Source: Pseudanabaena sp. ABRG5-3 (GTDB lineage: Bacteria > Cyanobacteriota > Cyanobacteriia > Pseudanabaenales > Pseudanabaenaceae). Taken from it: DNA of 64,000 nt. The stretch covers positions 3,780,048 to 3,844,047 of the forward strand of contig NZ_AP017560.1 of assembly GCF_003967015.1 (NCBI RefSeq). The letters run 5' to 3'. This document shows, in pieces, positions 1 through 10,218 of the stretch. Below the pieces are notes generated by a model. It was not told where the DNA came from, did not search any database, and was given only the letters and a program-made list of their open reading frames with translations. Each line of letters starts with the position of its first letter. Positions within the stretch are counted from its first letter, which is position 1. The position numbers and the translations under genes were made by a program.

Positions 1-325
1 ATTTTTTAATGAATATATTTTTTCATAGATATCTGTCATCACAAAAAAATAAAAAACAACTATAGTAAGTAAATTAAGTCAAGAAATTATGTTACTTAGT
101 TCAAGATAAAAATCATCATAATGTCATTATTAAATAACATTTCTATATTTATTTGTTGATATTTTTTGACAATATTTATTCACATATCAAGTCTAAATAA
201 AAATCTATAGGACATGCTGCACAAGTGCTACAGGTTTTAGCTCTAGCTTTTAATTATCCCCCAAAGAATCCTCATAATTTCACATTTTAATTTGATGGTC
301 TTAGATCATTTATCAAACAAACATC
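1..325. other. AT-rich intergenic leader, no gene seen
   Basis: This stretch is strongly AT-rich with several short T and A runs. I see no open frame with a convincing start, no tRNA and no strong hairpin. It presumably carries the promoter of the methyltransferase gene that starts at 326, but no clear -35/-10 pair stands out. Confidence 0.5.
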
Positions 326-1237
326 ATGTCACAAGAAAAAACTCAAATTTTGCAAGAATATCTGTCATGGGATAAAGCTGTTAGCTTCAATAAGAACGCT
401 ATTGCAGAATGTCTAATTACTGATCCTAGCTGTTGGCTTTTAGCTAATAGTTATTATTTCGGACATCCAGAATGGGCAAAAAACTATTTTGATTCCTGTC
501 ATCGACATGCAAATTTTAAAGAACGATGGATTGCGGCTACAGGAGGCTTGGATAATAAAATAGTCATTGATATTGGCTGTGGTCCTGGGAACTTATATGC
601 CACACTGGGTGGAACCCCCAAGATTTTGATAGGTGTTGATGTTAGTCGCGGAGCCTTAGAAATGGCTAAAGACATTGGCTATACTCCGCTATTAGCAGAT
701 GCTCAAAATCTTCCATTTGTTTCTAGATTTGCCGACATTGTTGCAGTTAATGCAACTCTACATCATTGTGATGATATGTCCAAAGCTCTGTCAGAAGCAG
801 CCCGACTTGTCCGTCTTGGTGGACTCTTAGTAATTGATCATGATCCGCAACTAACTGCTTGGAACTTTAAGGGGATTGCGATGCTATTTTATAAGGTGAG
901 ACTCGCAATTTATAAAATGTTTTTGAGTAACCTTCACATCCCCAAAGAAGAGCGGCTTTGTGCTTTATCAACTGAAACACATCACAAACCTGGGGATAGT
1001 GTTACACCCAATTTATTTCGCAACATCCTTGAACCTATGGGTTTTGAAGTTAAGCTTTACCCTCATAACCATACTGTAGGCGCTGATGTACTCTCTGGAA
1101 ATATTGGAAAACCACCTCATTGGAGATATCGCTTAGGTCAGTTCTTATCGGGAATAAACCCCTATTCCTCCGAAGCTGCTCTATCACTAATGTGTATTGC
1201 TCAACGGAATAAAGATATATCCCCAAGTGAAGACTAA
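326..1237 (+). CDS. class I SAM-dependent methyltransferase
   Basis: A 303-residue protein with a Rossmann-type methyltransferase core. Motif I is IDIGCGPG (residues 81-88), followed by the acidic end of beta2 (GVDVSRG) and a post-motif region NATLHHCDD near residue 140, as in the Methyltransf_11/25 families. It should transfer a methyl group from S-adenosylmethionine to a small molecule or lipid; the substrate cannot be read from the sequence. The C-terminal third has an aromatic, hydrophobic stretch (about 180-200) that could bind a hydrophobic substrate or membrane. It stands alone, converging on the STAS gene with only 11 bases between stops. Specific function unknown. Confidence 0.85.
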   Translation: MSQEKTQILQEYLSWDKAVSFNKNAIAECLITDPSCWLLANSYYFGHPEWAKNYFDSCHRHANFKERWIAATGGLDNKIVIDIGCGPGNLYATLGGTPKILIGVDVSRGALEMAKDIGYTPLLADAQNLPFVSRFADIVAVNATLHHCDDMSKALSEAARLVRLGGLLVIDHDPQLTAWNFKGIAMLFYKVRLAIYKMFLSNLHIPKEERLCALSTETHHKPGDSVTPNLFRNILEPMGFEVKLYPHNHTVGADVLSGNIGKPPHWRYRLGQFLSGINPYSSEAALSLMCIAQRNKDISPSED

Positions 1238-1248
1238 AACATCTATGC

Positions 1249-1629
1249 TTACTGATTATCTTCCACTTCTACTTCAGACTGCATGAAAGTTAAGTAGGCA
1301 TCTAGCTCTTCAGTGCTGGCAAATACTTCAGAAATAGGGACAGCCTTGACAATATCAAACACTTTTTTGACTTGAGGTGTGGGGTTTGTAAAAAACACCT
1401 TACCGTTTTTCAGCTTTAGAGTTTTTCTTGCTTTGGCAAATACTCGCAGACCCGCACTGGAGACAAAACTCAATTTCTGAAGATCAAAAATTAATGTCTG
1501 AGTATCCTGTTGTAGATTCGTTTGAATAGACTTTTCTAAATCATTGGCGGTCAAGGTATCAAGTTGTCCGTCCAAAGCTATGGATAATGTGTTGGGGCTA
1601 GTATTGTCAGTCAGGATTTGCAAAGCCAT
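1249..1629 (-). CDS. STAS-domain anti-sigma factor antagonist-like protein
   Basis: 126 residues covering one STAS domain of the SpoIIAA/RsbV type. The conserved switch segment reads LSFVSSAGLRVF (about 54-65). The usual FMDSSGLG has become FVSSAGL, so the Asp before the phosphorylated Ser is replaced, although Ser57/Ser58 remain available. It lies 85 bases downstream of, and on the same strand as, the PP2C-HATPase_c gene at 1715-4132. This suggests a complete partner-switching module: the HATPase domain would phosphorylate the STAS protein and the PP2C domain would dephosphorylate it. The output is unknown. Confidence 0.85.
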   Translation of the reverse strand: MALQILTDNTSPNTLSIALDGQLDTLTANDLEKSIQTNLQQDTQTLIFDLQKLSFVSSAGLRVFAKARKTLKLKNGKVFFTNPTPQVKKVFDIVKAVPISEVFASTEELDAYLTFMQSEVEVEDNQ

Positions 1630-1714
1630 AGATTTTATCTTGAGAGCAAAATAATTTGTAGTTTAGCTTGAGAATGCCTTAGCAGAATTTTTGTTACTCA
1701 AACTTAGCAAAATC

Positions 1715-4132
1715 TCAATTACAAATTGACTGACTAACCGTCAGGATATTCTTGGCACTGTGATAGGTGTAATCTAAATGATCGGATAGCTCTTGGACTA
1801 AGAAAAAGCCAAAGCCACCGAGCGATCGCTGATCATCGTCACGATCTAAATTGGGTGTTGATATCTCTGTGAGGGGGTTAAAAGGTTTACCGCTGTCGGC
1901 AAAAGTCATGGTTAGCTTTTGATCAGTTATTTCAATCCGTAAATCAATCGCTCCATCCCTACGATTGTCATAGCCATACTGAATAATATTGACCACAATT
2001 TCTTCAGCAATTAACTGAGCATTTTCAATTAACTCAACTGGCAGTGCTGCCTCATGCAAAATTTGTCCAAGCTTTTGTTTTAATTCCTCTAGTTCCGTAA
2101 TTTCACTATTCAGTGTTAAGTTCCATTCCATAACATTAGCTACTTCTGCAAAAGGATTTGATGGGAGGTATTGCATCGCCAAGAGCGTAATATCATCTGA
2201 TTGGGGTGCATTACCCACAAATTGCTGACAAAAATGCTGAATGGTACGAACCGCTTTTGTTGGGTTAGTAGGTGGATAGGAAGTAATCATTTCCAATAAC
2301 CTTGTATCTGAAAATAGCTCCCCTTCAGAGTTCAATGCTTCCGTAATGCCATCAGTATAAAACAGAATTAAATCATTAGGGAGCAACATAAATTCATGCT
2401 GGGTAAACTCTGAATCTTCATAGAGTCCCAAAGGAGGCATGGTTTCCAAATCAAGATACTGCACATGGCGATCGCGTACTAATATCGGTGCATCATGTCC
2501 ACCGCTCGCATAGGTAAACCGACCAGATTGCAGTTCTAATACACCACAAAATACCGTCACAAATAGACAGTCTTCATTTTCCTTGCATAGTTCGATATTC
2601 ACAGTCCGCAGAATCTCTGTGGGTGAACTAAAGGCTTTACTGAGAGTGCGGATTAAGGTAATGGTACGCGCCATTTGCAATGCTGATGGAAAGCCTTTAT
2701 CGGCAACATCGCCAATAATTAAGCAAAGGCGCTCACTTCCTAGCAAAAAGAAATCATAGAGGTCGCCACCTACTATCCTTGCGGGCTTGAGGACAGCCGA
2801 AATGTCATAGGGGGAATTTACGCTATTGACGGTACTGGTGCGGGGTAGCATAGTGCGCTGGATTTGGGCAGCGATCGAGAGTTCACTTTCTAACTTCTGT
2901 TTGGCAGCAGTAGTCTCTTGCAAGTCATGAATATAAAGCTGGAGAGAATCTCGCATTCGCCGAAAAGATTGGGTTAATTGCCCCACTTCATCGTTGGAAG
3001 TAACAGGGGGCAAAGTAGTATCAAGATTGCCTTTTGCCATTTCCTCTGTACTTACATTTAAGGCGCGGAGGGGACGGGTGGTCAATTGGGAGATCAAAGC
3101 AATTACCACACACATCAACACCATATCTTTGGACATGGAGAAGATGACCAGCCAGAGATGTTTTTGTTGTAATTTCGCTAGCTTTTCCTCAGAAATAACA
3201 ATGCCAACGATCCAATCCGTGGAATCTATCGTTTTCGCAATAATCGTATTGGGGGAATTATTGATCGAAATTAGCGATCGCTTGCTAGGGGAGTCATTAA
3301 TCCCACGATTAGCCAAGGCTTGTTGCGAAGATTGTAAAGACTTGAATAGCTCTAAATTGTTAGGTTTGACTAGCCATTGTTGATCTGGTAATGCTAATGG
3401 CGCGATCGCAAAAGGCTCACCAATCTCTAGTTCAGATATTTCATCTGATTTCACAGACTTTTTCTGATTCATCAACGCCTTTAGCCAATCCAAATCTATT
3501 GAGATCGCTAAGACTTTGGTAGTCGCAGGATTAGTCGCTTGGCTGAGTGGAATGCAATAGGTAGTAATAGATTGCGCTGAACTATTATTGAGAAAATGTG
3601 GTTTTGTCCAAAAAGCCTGATGCTTAACCTGAGAATTTATTTGATCATTTGCATGGCTATTGCTTTTACATCGAGCTAACCAATTAGTAGCTAGATTTTG
3701 ATCGAGATTGCGAAATTGCTCTTGCCGACTATATTGCCAACCCTTGGTGGAAGTATCTGTAACATTTTGAGGAATATCGACTAAAGCGATCGCCTGTACT
3801 TGTGGTTGCGCGAATAGCTGATCTAGGGCAATTTGGAGTTGGGGGTCTAAATTATTTTGAGAATTAGGATTGAAATTTGCAGTTAGATCTTGAAGCGATC
3901 GCGTGAGATTAAGTGCTTGTTTTTCGATCGCTAATAATTTGCTATCCATCTCATGGGCAGCATCACTAACCTGTGACTGAGCAAAGCCAAGCACCCAATT
4001 GTCTAACGTACTTTTCAGCAATTGACGGGCGTGCCAATAGGAAATTCCATAAATAGCGATCGCTGACACCACACAACTAAAGATCAGGCGATGGGTAATG
4101 CTTTTAAATTGAAATTTCAACGGCTTAGACAT
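1715..4132 (-). CDS. membrane sensor PP2C (SpoIIE-type) phosphatase fused to HATPase_c kinase domain
   Basis: 805 residues. Order: an N-terminal transmembrane helix (about 13-31); a long extracytoplasmic sensor region; a second transmembrane helix (about 328-350); a HAMP linker (around TTRPLRALNVSTEEMAKGNLD); a SpoIIE/RsbU-type PP2C domain with metal-binding motifs VGGDLYDFF, IGDVADKGFPSAL, FYTDGITEA and SDDITLLAM; and a C-terminal HATPase_c domain of the RsbW/SpoIIAB type with N box EEIVVNII, G1 DSGKPF and G2 GGFGFFL. It probably both removes and adds phosphate on a STAS partner, most simply the adjacent 126-residue protein. Phosphatase and kinase activities sit on separate proteins in Bacillus, so the fusion makes this a one-protein switch under a membrane sensor. 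Confidence 0.88.
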   Translation of the reverse strand: MSKPLKFQFKSITHRLIFSCVVSAIAIYGISYWHARQLLKSTLDNWVLGFAQSQVSDAAHEMDSKLLAIEKQALNLTRSLQDLTANFNPNSQNNLDPQLQIALDQLFAQPQVQAIALVDIPQNVTDTSTKGWQYSRQEQFRNLDQNLATNWLARCKSNSHANDQINSQVKHQAFWTKPHFLNNSSAQSITTYCIPLSQATNPATTKVLAISIDLDWLKALMNQKKSVKSDEISELEIGEPFAIAPLALPDQQWLVKPNNLELFKSLQSSQQALANRGINDSPSKRSLISINNSPNTIIAKTIDSTDWIVGIVISEEKLAKLQQKHLWLVIFSMSKDMVLMCVVIALISQLTTRPLRALNVSTEEMAKGNLDTTLPPVTSNDEVGQLTQSFRRMRDSLQLYIHDLQETTAAKQKLESELSIAAQIQRTMLPRTSTVNSVNSPYDISAVLKPARIVGGDLYDFFLLGSERLCLIIGDVADKGFPSALQMARTITLIRTLSKAFSSPTEILRTVNIELCKENEDCLFVTVFCGVLELQSGRFTYASGGHDAPILVRDRHVQYLDLETMPPLGLYEDSEFTQHEFMLLPNDLILFYTDGITEALNSEGELFSDTRLLEMITSYPPTNPTKAVRTIQHFCQQFVGNAPQSDDITLLAMQYLPSNPFAEVANVMEWNLTLNSEITELEELKQKLGQILHEAALPVELIENAQLIAEEIVVNIIQYGYDNRRDGAIDLRIEITDQKLTMTFADSGKPFNPLTEISTPNLDRDDDQRSLGGFGFFLVQELSDHLDYTYHSAKNILTVSQSICN

Positions 4133-4166
4133 AGCACAAGTATGAAAATCAACAAATTTTCAGTTA

Positions 4167-4202
4167 GAAAAAAGAAGGTTCGCTCAGCGAACCTTCTTTT
4201 TG
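4167..4202 (-). terminator. intrinsic terminator of ndhD
   Basis: A near-perfect hairpin (GAAGGTTCGC paired with GCGAACCTTC) is flanked by A and T runs. It lies directly after the ndhD stop and before the PP2C gene start. Confidence 0.8.
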
Positions 4203-5801
4203 TTATTTAGTCAAGCTTGGTGCAGGTTGCGCTTGTATTGAAGCTAAACGTTTGTTGTCTCGTTTATTAGCTAATACTGGCACTGCATCACGGAGCACAC
4301 CAGCTAACTGAGTTGTGGTCGAATCGTACATTTGAGTAACGATTTTGGGATAGAACCCGATGCCGATGATGGGAATCAAAAGACAAGCGATGATAAATAC
4401 TTCGCGAGGTTCTGCATCTACAAGTTCTTGATGAGATGTAAGCTGAGTATTTTCCTTGCCATAGAAAATTTCACGCAACATCGACAACAGGTAGACAGGC
4501 GTTAAGATAACACCTACTGCCATGAGTAAGATAGCAATTACTTTAAAAGTGCCGCTATAGGCATCACTAGTAGCAAAGCCCACAAATACCATGACCTCAG
4601 CAACAAATCCGCTCATCCCGGGGAGAGCGAGGGAGGCAAGGGAGCAGGTCGTAAACATCGCAAAGATTTTCGGCATCTGTTGACCGACTCCGCCCATCTC
4701 ATCGAGAATCAGGGTATGTGTGCGATCATAGGTTGCGCCCACAAGGAAGAATAAGCTTGCGCCGATTAGTCCGTGGGAAATCATTTGCAACATTGCCCCA
4801 CTTGTACCGAGATCGGTAAACGAAGCTAAACCGATCAGCACAAAGCCCATGTGGGAAATTGATGAATAGGCAATTTTGCGTTTGAGGCTGCGCTGGGCAA
4901 AGGAGGTAAGAGCCGCGTAGATAATATTCACAATCCCCAAAATTACGAGGATAGGGGCAAAGTACGCATGAGCCTCAGGCAACATCCCCGCATTCATCCG
5001 CATCAGGGCATAACCACCCATTTTCAAAAGGATACCTGCAAGGAGCATGTGGACGGGTGCTGTAGCTTCACCATGTGCATCAGGTAGCCATGTATGCAGA
5101 GGAAAAATCGGCAGCTTGACCCCATAGGAAATCAAGAAAGCACCATAGGCTAGTAGCTGGAAGGTGAGGGGATAGTTTTTGTTAGCAAGGGTCTGCATAT
5201 CAAAGGAGATCGTATCGCCATAGAATGCCATGGCAAGCCCTGCGACAAGGATAAACAAAGAACCGATCGCTGTGTAGAGAATAAACTTGGTAGCGGCGTA
5301 GAGACGCTTGTAGCCCCCCCAGATCGATAGCAAGAGGTAAACGGGGATTAGCTCTAATTCCCATGTCAGGAAAAATAGCAGCATATCCTGTACGGCAAAG
5401 ACAGCAATCTGTGCGCCATACATCGATAGCAGTAAGAAATAGAATAAGCGTGGCTTCAGTGTGACGGGCCAGGATGCCAAGATTGCTAATGTGGTGATAA
5501 ATCCAGTCAGCATGACCAAGGGCATCGAGAGTCCATCAACGCCAACTGACCAATTTAGCCCCAGATCGGGAACCCATGCGTATTTCTCGACGAGTTGGAG
5601 ATTGGGGTTGCTGTAGTCATACTTCGTGCAGAAGGCATAGGCGATCGCCGCGAAGTCAATCAGTCCCACAACTAGCGAAAACCAGCGAATGGTTTTGCCG
5701 TCCCCTTTGTCTGGCACAAAGGCAACTAAGAGGGACATAAGTATGGGGAAGGCGATGATAAACGTGAGCCAAGGGAAGTTTTCGAGACTTAACATAATCA
5801 A
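4203..5801 (-). CDS. ndhD: NAD(P)H-quinone oxidoreductase chain 4 (NDH-1 subunit D)
   Basis: 532 residues, very hydrophobic, about 14 predicted membrane helices, normal length for NdhD. The antiporter-like core is clear: [17 protein letters not shown] with the conserved Glu of the proton channel, then [19 protein letters not shown] and [14 protein letters not shown]. It is a membrane subunit of the photosynthetic NDH-1 complex in thylakoids, which works in cyclic electron flow, respiration or CO2 uptake depending on the NdhD/NdhF isoform. Which isoform this is cannot be settled by eye. No ndhF is adjacent, so it appears monocistronic, with its own terminator. Confidence 0.95.
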   Translation of the reverse strand: MIMLSLENFPWLTFIIAFPILMSLLVAFVPDKGDGKTIRWFSLVVGLIDFAAIAYAFCTKYDYSNPNLQLVEKYAWVPDLGLNWSVGVDGLSMPLVMLTGFITTLAILASWPVTLKPRLFYFLLLSMYGAQIAVFAVQDMLLFFLTWELELIPVYLLLSIWGGYKRLYAATKFILYTAIGSLFILVAGLAMAFYGDTISFDMQTLANKNYPLTFQLLAYGAFLISYGVKLPIFPLHTWLPDAHGEATAPVHMLLAGILLKMGGYALMRMNAGMLPEAHAYFAPILVILGIVNIIYAALTSFAQRSLKRKIAYSSISHMGFVLIGLASFTDLGTSGAMLQMISHGLIGASLFFLVGATYDRTHTLILDEMGGVGQQMPKIFAMFTTCSLASLALPGMSGFVAEVMVFVGFATSDAYSGTFKVIAILLMAVGVILTPVYLLSMLREIFYGKENTQLTSHQELVDAEPREVFIIACLLIPIIGIGFYPKIVTQMYDSTTTQLAGVLRDAVPVLANKRDNKRLASIQAQPAPSLTK

Positions 5802-6121
5802 AAGTAACCGTTGTAATTACCCACCCATTTTCTAGACAGTCATTGTACCTACGCTCTCTTGTTGAGTTTGCAGTTATTTATAGTTACTTAAACCTAGTCG
5901 ATCGCCATAAATCTCAAAATCAAGACTGGGATCATTACATCATCAGGGATTAGGCAGATTTGAGAAGCTTTAAATCAATTTGAAGTTTTGTAAAGAGAAG
6001 TTAACAAATAGAGACAATTGTTTACATATCCCTGATTTGGAGAACCTGTGGCTAGGGGTTTGCAATTTTCTGCTAATCTCGAAAGTGAATAAATTATTTT
6101 TTTAATAGAGAGATTTTAGGC
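5802..6121. other. divergent intergenic region between ndhD and psbU
   Basis: About 320 bases separating two outward-facing genes, so it must hold both promoters. A TGcTAATCT extended -10 lies at 6071-6079 for psbU. I see no small gene or RNA structure here. Confidence 0.45.
6071..6079 (+). promoter_or_regulatory. candidate extended -10 promoter of psbU
   Basis: TGcTAATCT at 6071-6079 matches an extended -10 element; the start point would be near 6086, 35 bases before the psbU ATG. The -35 region is poor, which fits an extended -10 promoter. Confidence 0.35.
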
Positions 6122-6505
6122 ATGAAAGCACTGATACGCTTTTCTGTTTTATTAGTGGCGATCGCGTCAATTTGGACAACTGGCTTTTTAGGTTCTTTTG
6201 GCAGTAACGCTGCATTTGCCGAAGACTTACCTGCTACTAACTTCTACACGCAAGATACTAGCAAAATTGATTTAAATAACGCTAATATCAACGCTTTTCG
6301 TGAAGTACGTGGCGCTTATCCTACATTAGGTCGCATTATCATTGAGAACGCTCCTTACAAATCCTTTGATGATGTTTTAAACATTGCAGGGTTGAGTGAT
6401 GCACAAAAAGAAATCCTCAAAACAAATGCTGACAAGTTCTCCCTCAAAAAGCCCGATGAGTCTTTAGGTCGTGAACGCATCAACAACGCTAACTACAGAC
6501 TATAA
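6122..6505 (+). CDS. psbU: photosystem II 12 kDa extrinsic protein
   Basis: 127 residues. A signal peptide (about 1-33, ending NAAFA before EDLP) directs it to the thylakoid lumen. The mature part has the PsbU signature with helix-hairpin-helix-like segments: KIDLNNANINAFREVRGAYP and LGRIIIENAPYKSFDDVLNI. PsbU stabilises the oxygen-evolving manganese cluster together with PsbO and PsbV. Length is normal. It stands alone, followed by its own terminator. Confidence 0.95.
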   Translation: MKALIRFSVLLVAIASIWTTGFLGSFGSNAAFAEDLPATNFYTQDTSKIDLNNANINAFREVRGAYPTLGRIIIENAPYKSFDDVLNIAGLSDAQKEILKTNADKFSLKKPDESLGRERINNANYRL

Positions 6506-6573
6506 GTACATAAACTTCAAGAAGACCATACAAGTGTGGTTTTTAAGAAATTTGATGCAATAGACTAGTAAGT

Positions 6574-6597
6574 AAAGGGGCGCATTGCGCCCCTTTG
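6574..6597 (+). terminator. intrinsic terminator after psbU
   Basis: GGGGCGCAaTGCGCCCC hairpin flanked by AAA and TTT, between psbU and nadB. Confidence 0.65.
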
Positions 6598-6627
6598 CTC
6601 TATGGGTTTTAAGAAGGGCGATCGAGC

Positions 6628-8277
6628 GTGGACTTTAAAAAATTTGATGCAATTGTAATTGGTGGAGGGGCAGCAGGTTTATATACTGCTCTTTCTTTGT
6701 CTGACTCCTTGGGTGATCATCATGCATCTCAAGAACGTGGTTGGAAAATCGCGCTGATTACCAAGGATAACTTGACAATCTCGGCAAGTGATTGGGCGCA
6801 GGGTGGTATTGCGGCGGTCATTGATCGCAATGACTCCGTTAATTTACATATCGAAGATACCCTTCGTGCAGGTGCTGGACTTTGTGAACGGGAAGCTGTC
6901 GAAGTGCTGGTTAGCCAAGCCAAACCGCAAATCCATAAACTTTTAGAATTTGGTGTCGATTTCGATCGCCTACAGGATAAGTCCCTTGCTCTTACCCTAG
7001 AGGCAGCGCATTCACGGCGGCGGGTTCTCCATGCTGCCGATGCCACAGGGAGGGAACTAGTTAGCACTTTAGCAAGAAGGGTCGTTGATCGTCCAAATAT
7101 TCAGGTTTTAGAAGGAGTTTTAGTTCTCGATTTATTGCTAGAAAAAACTCCAGCAGGCGATCGCTGTGTAGGCGTTTCCTGTATCGAATTCCATCAAGAT
7201 CCGAACAAAGTTATAGGATTAATCGCGCCTGTAACCGTACTTGCTACGGGTGGTGGCGCTCAGGTCTTTTCCCAAAATACGAACCCTCCAGCCAGTACTG
7301 GTGATGGCGTAGCGATCGCATGGCGATCAGGGGCAAGGGTACGCGATCTCGAATTTGTGCAGTTTCATCCCACCGCCTTAGCCATTGAAGGCGCACCAAG
7401 ATTTTTAATTAGTGAGGCAGTACGCGGCGAGGGAGCGCATTTAATTGACCATAATGGCGATCGCTTTGCCTTTGAATATCATCCAGAGGGAGAACTCGCG
7501 CCGCGAGATGTGGTTAGCCGTGCTATTTTTCAGCATTTACAAAAAACTGGCGAACCCACGGTATTTTTAGACTTGTCACCCATTGATCGCGATCGCATTG
7601 CCTATCGTTTTCCCAACATCATCAAAATTTGTCAAAAATGGCATATTGATCTTTTCTCGCAACCGATCCCCGTCACTCCCGCCGCCCATTACTGCATGGG
7701 TGGGATCATTACTGATACATGGGGAGCTAGTTCTATTAATGGTTTGTATGCAGTTGGCGAAAGTTCTAGCACAGGGGTTCATGGAGCAAATCGCCTAGCA
7801 AGTAATTCACTCTTAGAATGTTTTGTCTTTGGGGTACGTTTAGCCGAAAAGGTTGCTCAGGATTTGATTCACAACAACAATCAAATCCTGAGCAATTTAG
7901 ATATGGTCATAAACCTTGATGAAATGAAATTTACCGATCTCCATTCCCATGGGGAATCTCAAGAGCGGATTGCGACTATTCGCCAAGAACTAAGAGATCT
8001 AACATGGCGATCGGCAGGAATTTGTCGTAATGCTGAGGCGATGGAAACTGCGATCGACCAAATCCAAAACCTCCAAAAAGAAATATCGACACTGCGGAGC
8101 AAAACACGACTTTGGGTAGAAACCCACAACCTGATTGATTTTGCCTATTTACTAGTCAAATCCGCCCTATTTCGTACTGAAAGTCGCGGCGCACATTTCC
8201 GTCTAGATTATCCTGATACAGCATTCGCTTGGCAAGTACATACTGTCATTCAGGCTCAAGAAATCATTGCCCAATAG
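6628..8277 (+). CDS. nadB: L-aspartate oxidase
   Basis: 549 residues from a GTG start at 6628. An N-terminal FAD-binding motif (VIGGGAAGLYTA, about 10-21) is followed by SASDWAQGGIAAV and the flavoprotein-family core with VQFHPTAL, SEAVRGEGA and APRDVVSRAI. The C-terminal helical domain carries the succinate dehydrogenase/fumarate reductase flavoprotein fold. It oxidises L-aspartate to iminoaspartate, the first step of quinolinate and NAD synthesis; nadA is not in this window. Length and motifs are complete. It sits between a terminator and a repeat cluster, so it looks monocistronic. Confidence 0.93.
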   Translation: MDFKKFDAIVIGGGAAGLYTALSLSDSLGDHHASQERGWKIALITKDNLTISASDWAQGGIAAVIDRNDSVNLHIEDTLRAGAGLCEREAVEVLVSQAKPQIHKLLEFGVDFDRLQDKSLALTLEAAHSRRRVLHAADATGRELVSTLARRVVDRPNIQVLEGVLVLDLLLEKTPAGDRCVGVSCIEFHQDPNKVIGLIAPVTVLATGGGAQVFSQNTNPPASTGDGVAIAWRSGARVRDLEFVQFHPTALAIEGAPRFLISEAVRGEGAHLIDHNGDRFAFEYHPEGELAPRDVVSRAIFQHLQKTGEPTVFLDLSPIDRDRIAYRFPNIIKICQKWHIDLFSQPIPVTPAAHYCMGGIITDTWGASSINGLYAVGESSSTGVHGANRLASNSLLECFVFGVRLAEKVAQDLIHNNNQILSNLDMVINLDEMKFTDLHSHGESQERIATIRQELRDLTWRSAGICRNAEAMETAIDQIQNLQKEISTLRSKTRLWVETHNLIDFAYLLVKSALFRTESRGAHFRLDYPDTAFAWQVHTVIQAQEIIAQ

Positions 8278-8279
8278 AT

Positions 8280-8360
8280 TAGGTTTAGTAAAGAACCTAA
8301 TTTTTGATGGTGTAGTTTTGCCGCTACATCAAAAATTGGGTTCTTATTTTACGGCGAACC
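8280..8360. repeat. palindromic repeat, family E copy 1
   Basis: An imperfect inverted repeat of about 80 bases just after nadB: an AAAGAACCTAATTTTTGATG arm answers CATCAAAAATTGGGTTCTT. Related ends (GGTTCTTTATTTtACTG) occur at 20934-21016 and 24581-24655. It may also terminate nadB transcription. Confidence 0.55.
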
Positions 8361-8363
8361 TCC

Positions 8364-8479
8364 TATAGCAGTGAAAGTTTTGCTTAGGACATAAAACCCA
8401 AATAAACAAAGACGGCGCTTCGCGCCGTCTTTGTTTATTTGGGTTTTGATTTGTCCTAGCTATCTCTTTCATTGCTATA
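8364..8479. repeat. 116-bp MITE-like palindromic repeat, family B copy 1
   Basis: It begins TATAGCAgTGAAAG and ends CTTTCAtTGCTATA, so the termini are inverted repeats. The central arms are a long perfect hairpin (AAACCCAAATAAACAAAGAC with its complement) with the loop core GGCGCTTCGCGCC. A copy of identical length lies at 24668-24783. Confidence 0.8.
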
Positions 8480-8555
8480 TATTTTTTAACAACCATCTAA
8501 AGGTATGGGTTTGATTTATTTATTTGTCGATTTATTTCTTTTTATAGACTTATAT

Positions 8556-8564
8556 TGCTAAAAT
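8556..8564 (+). promoter_or_regulatory. candidate extended -10 promoter
   Basis: TGcTAAAAT at 8556-8564, about 60 bases before the ATG at 8624, with a weak -35. It would serve the small conserved gene downstream, which also has GGAT as a ribosome binding site. Confidence 0.35.
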
Positions 8565-8623
8565 GTTACACATCGCAATAAAAAGACAAATTTCTATCAA
8601 CTTTCAGCAAAAAGGATAAATCA

Positions 8624-8977
8624 ATGGCACTTTTCGGATTATTTGGCAAAAAAGATCAAAGCGACGACTCTAACAAATCAGACTCTTCCTACTTCCTCGA
8701 TCAGGATGCCGCTAAAACCTTCGGTGACATTGACTATATGCGTACACCCAAGGCTGTCAAAAAAACATTCCCAACCGTTAATGGTGTTAAGGGCGCAGAA
8801 GTCGTAGAAATCGTTTCTGCTACTGAAAAGGTTGAAGGTTCTGAACTAGGAGTTTCTAGCAGCAAGGCTTCTGAATCGACTCCCAAATCTACATTTGAGC
8901 CAAAACCAATTAATACTCGCGTAGATTCCAGCATGGATATCTTCCTAAACATGGCAAAAGATATCAAAAAGCGCTAA
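8624..8977 (+). CDS. small conserved cyanobacterial protein, unknown function
   Basis: 117 residues. The N terminus (MALFGLFGKKDQ) is short and basic-hydrophobic. It is followed by SYFLDQDAAKTFGDIDYMRT and PKAVKKTFPTV, which I recall as a conserved block in cyanobacterial hypothetical proteins; then comes a Ser/Thr/Glu-rich, probably disordered linker and a helical tail (DIFLNMAKDIKKR). No catalytic motif is visible. A good start (AAGGAT ahead of ATG) and an upstream extended -10 support expression. Function unknown. Confidence 0.7.
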   Translation: MALFGLFGKKDQSDDSNKSDSSYFLDQDAAKTFGDIDYMRTPKAVKKTFPTVNGVKGAEVVEIVSATEKVEGSELGVSSSKASESTPKSTFEPKPINTRVDSSMDIFLNMAKDIKKR

Positions 8978-8989
8978 GAAATAGAGCCA

Positions 8990-9069
8990 TATATAGATTT
9001 GTGGAAGCGCCCCCCAAAGGGGGCGCTTCCACAAACTCAAAAATCTACAAATGCTTTAGGACTGCTATA
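8990..9069. repeat. MITE-like palindromic repeat, family A copy 1
   Basis: TTTGTGGAAGCGCCCCC answers GGGGGCGCTTCCACAAA. The right end reads CTTTAGGACTGCTATA, as in the copies at 31080-31170 and 40381-40471. The left terminus is incomplete. It abuts a degenerate family B copy. Confidence 0.7.
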
Positions 9070-9159
9070 GCAATAAAAGGGTTGATTAGAAAAAACACAA
9101 GTAGCGGCGATTCTCGCCACTACTTGTGTTTTGGGCCTTTGATTTGTCCTAGCAGTACC
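9065..9159. repeat. degenerate family B palindromic repeat (copy 4)
   Basis: It begins CTATAGCAAT and ends TTTGATTTGTCCTAGCAG, matching the outer arms of family B. The inner hairpin is AAACACAAGTAGcGGCG with its complement. It overlaps the end of the family A copy. Confidence 0.55.
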
Positions 9160-9164
9160 TAAAC

Positions 9165-9196
9165 AAAAAAGCCCTTGCTGAGCAAGGGCTTTTTTG
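9165..9196 (-). terminator. intrinsic terminator of the chlNBL unit
   Basis: AAAAAAGCCCTTGCTgAGCAAGGGCTTTTTT is a clean hairpin with A and T flanks, immediately after the chlL stop. Confidence 0.85.
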
Positions 9197-9200
9197 ATGA

Positions 9201-10112
<912 letters not shown>

Positions 10113-10137
10113 CTAATGTAAAAATATTTGTTTAAGC

Positions 10138-10210
10138 CCCTCTCCCGTAGGAGAGGGAAATAAGGAACAATTAAAATCTTGCTCCCCGCCATTGGGCGAC
10201 GGGGCTGGGG
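10138..10210. repeat. REP-like GC-rich hairpins between chlB and chlL
   Basis: CCCCTCTCCcgtaGGAGAGGG is followed by a second GC-rich arm (CCCCGCCattgggcgaCGGGGC). They sit inside the cluster and could attenuate or process the transcript between chlB and chlL. Similar CTCTCC...GGAGAGG units are common in cyanobacterial spacers. Confidence 0.5.
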
Positions 10211-10218
10211 GATGGCAA

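Noticed and set aside
2994-3383. Plus-strand 129-codon frame inside the PP2C gene
   Set aside because: It lies opposite the HAMP and sensor part of a clear gene and has a random-looking, Cys-rich product.
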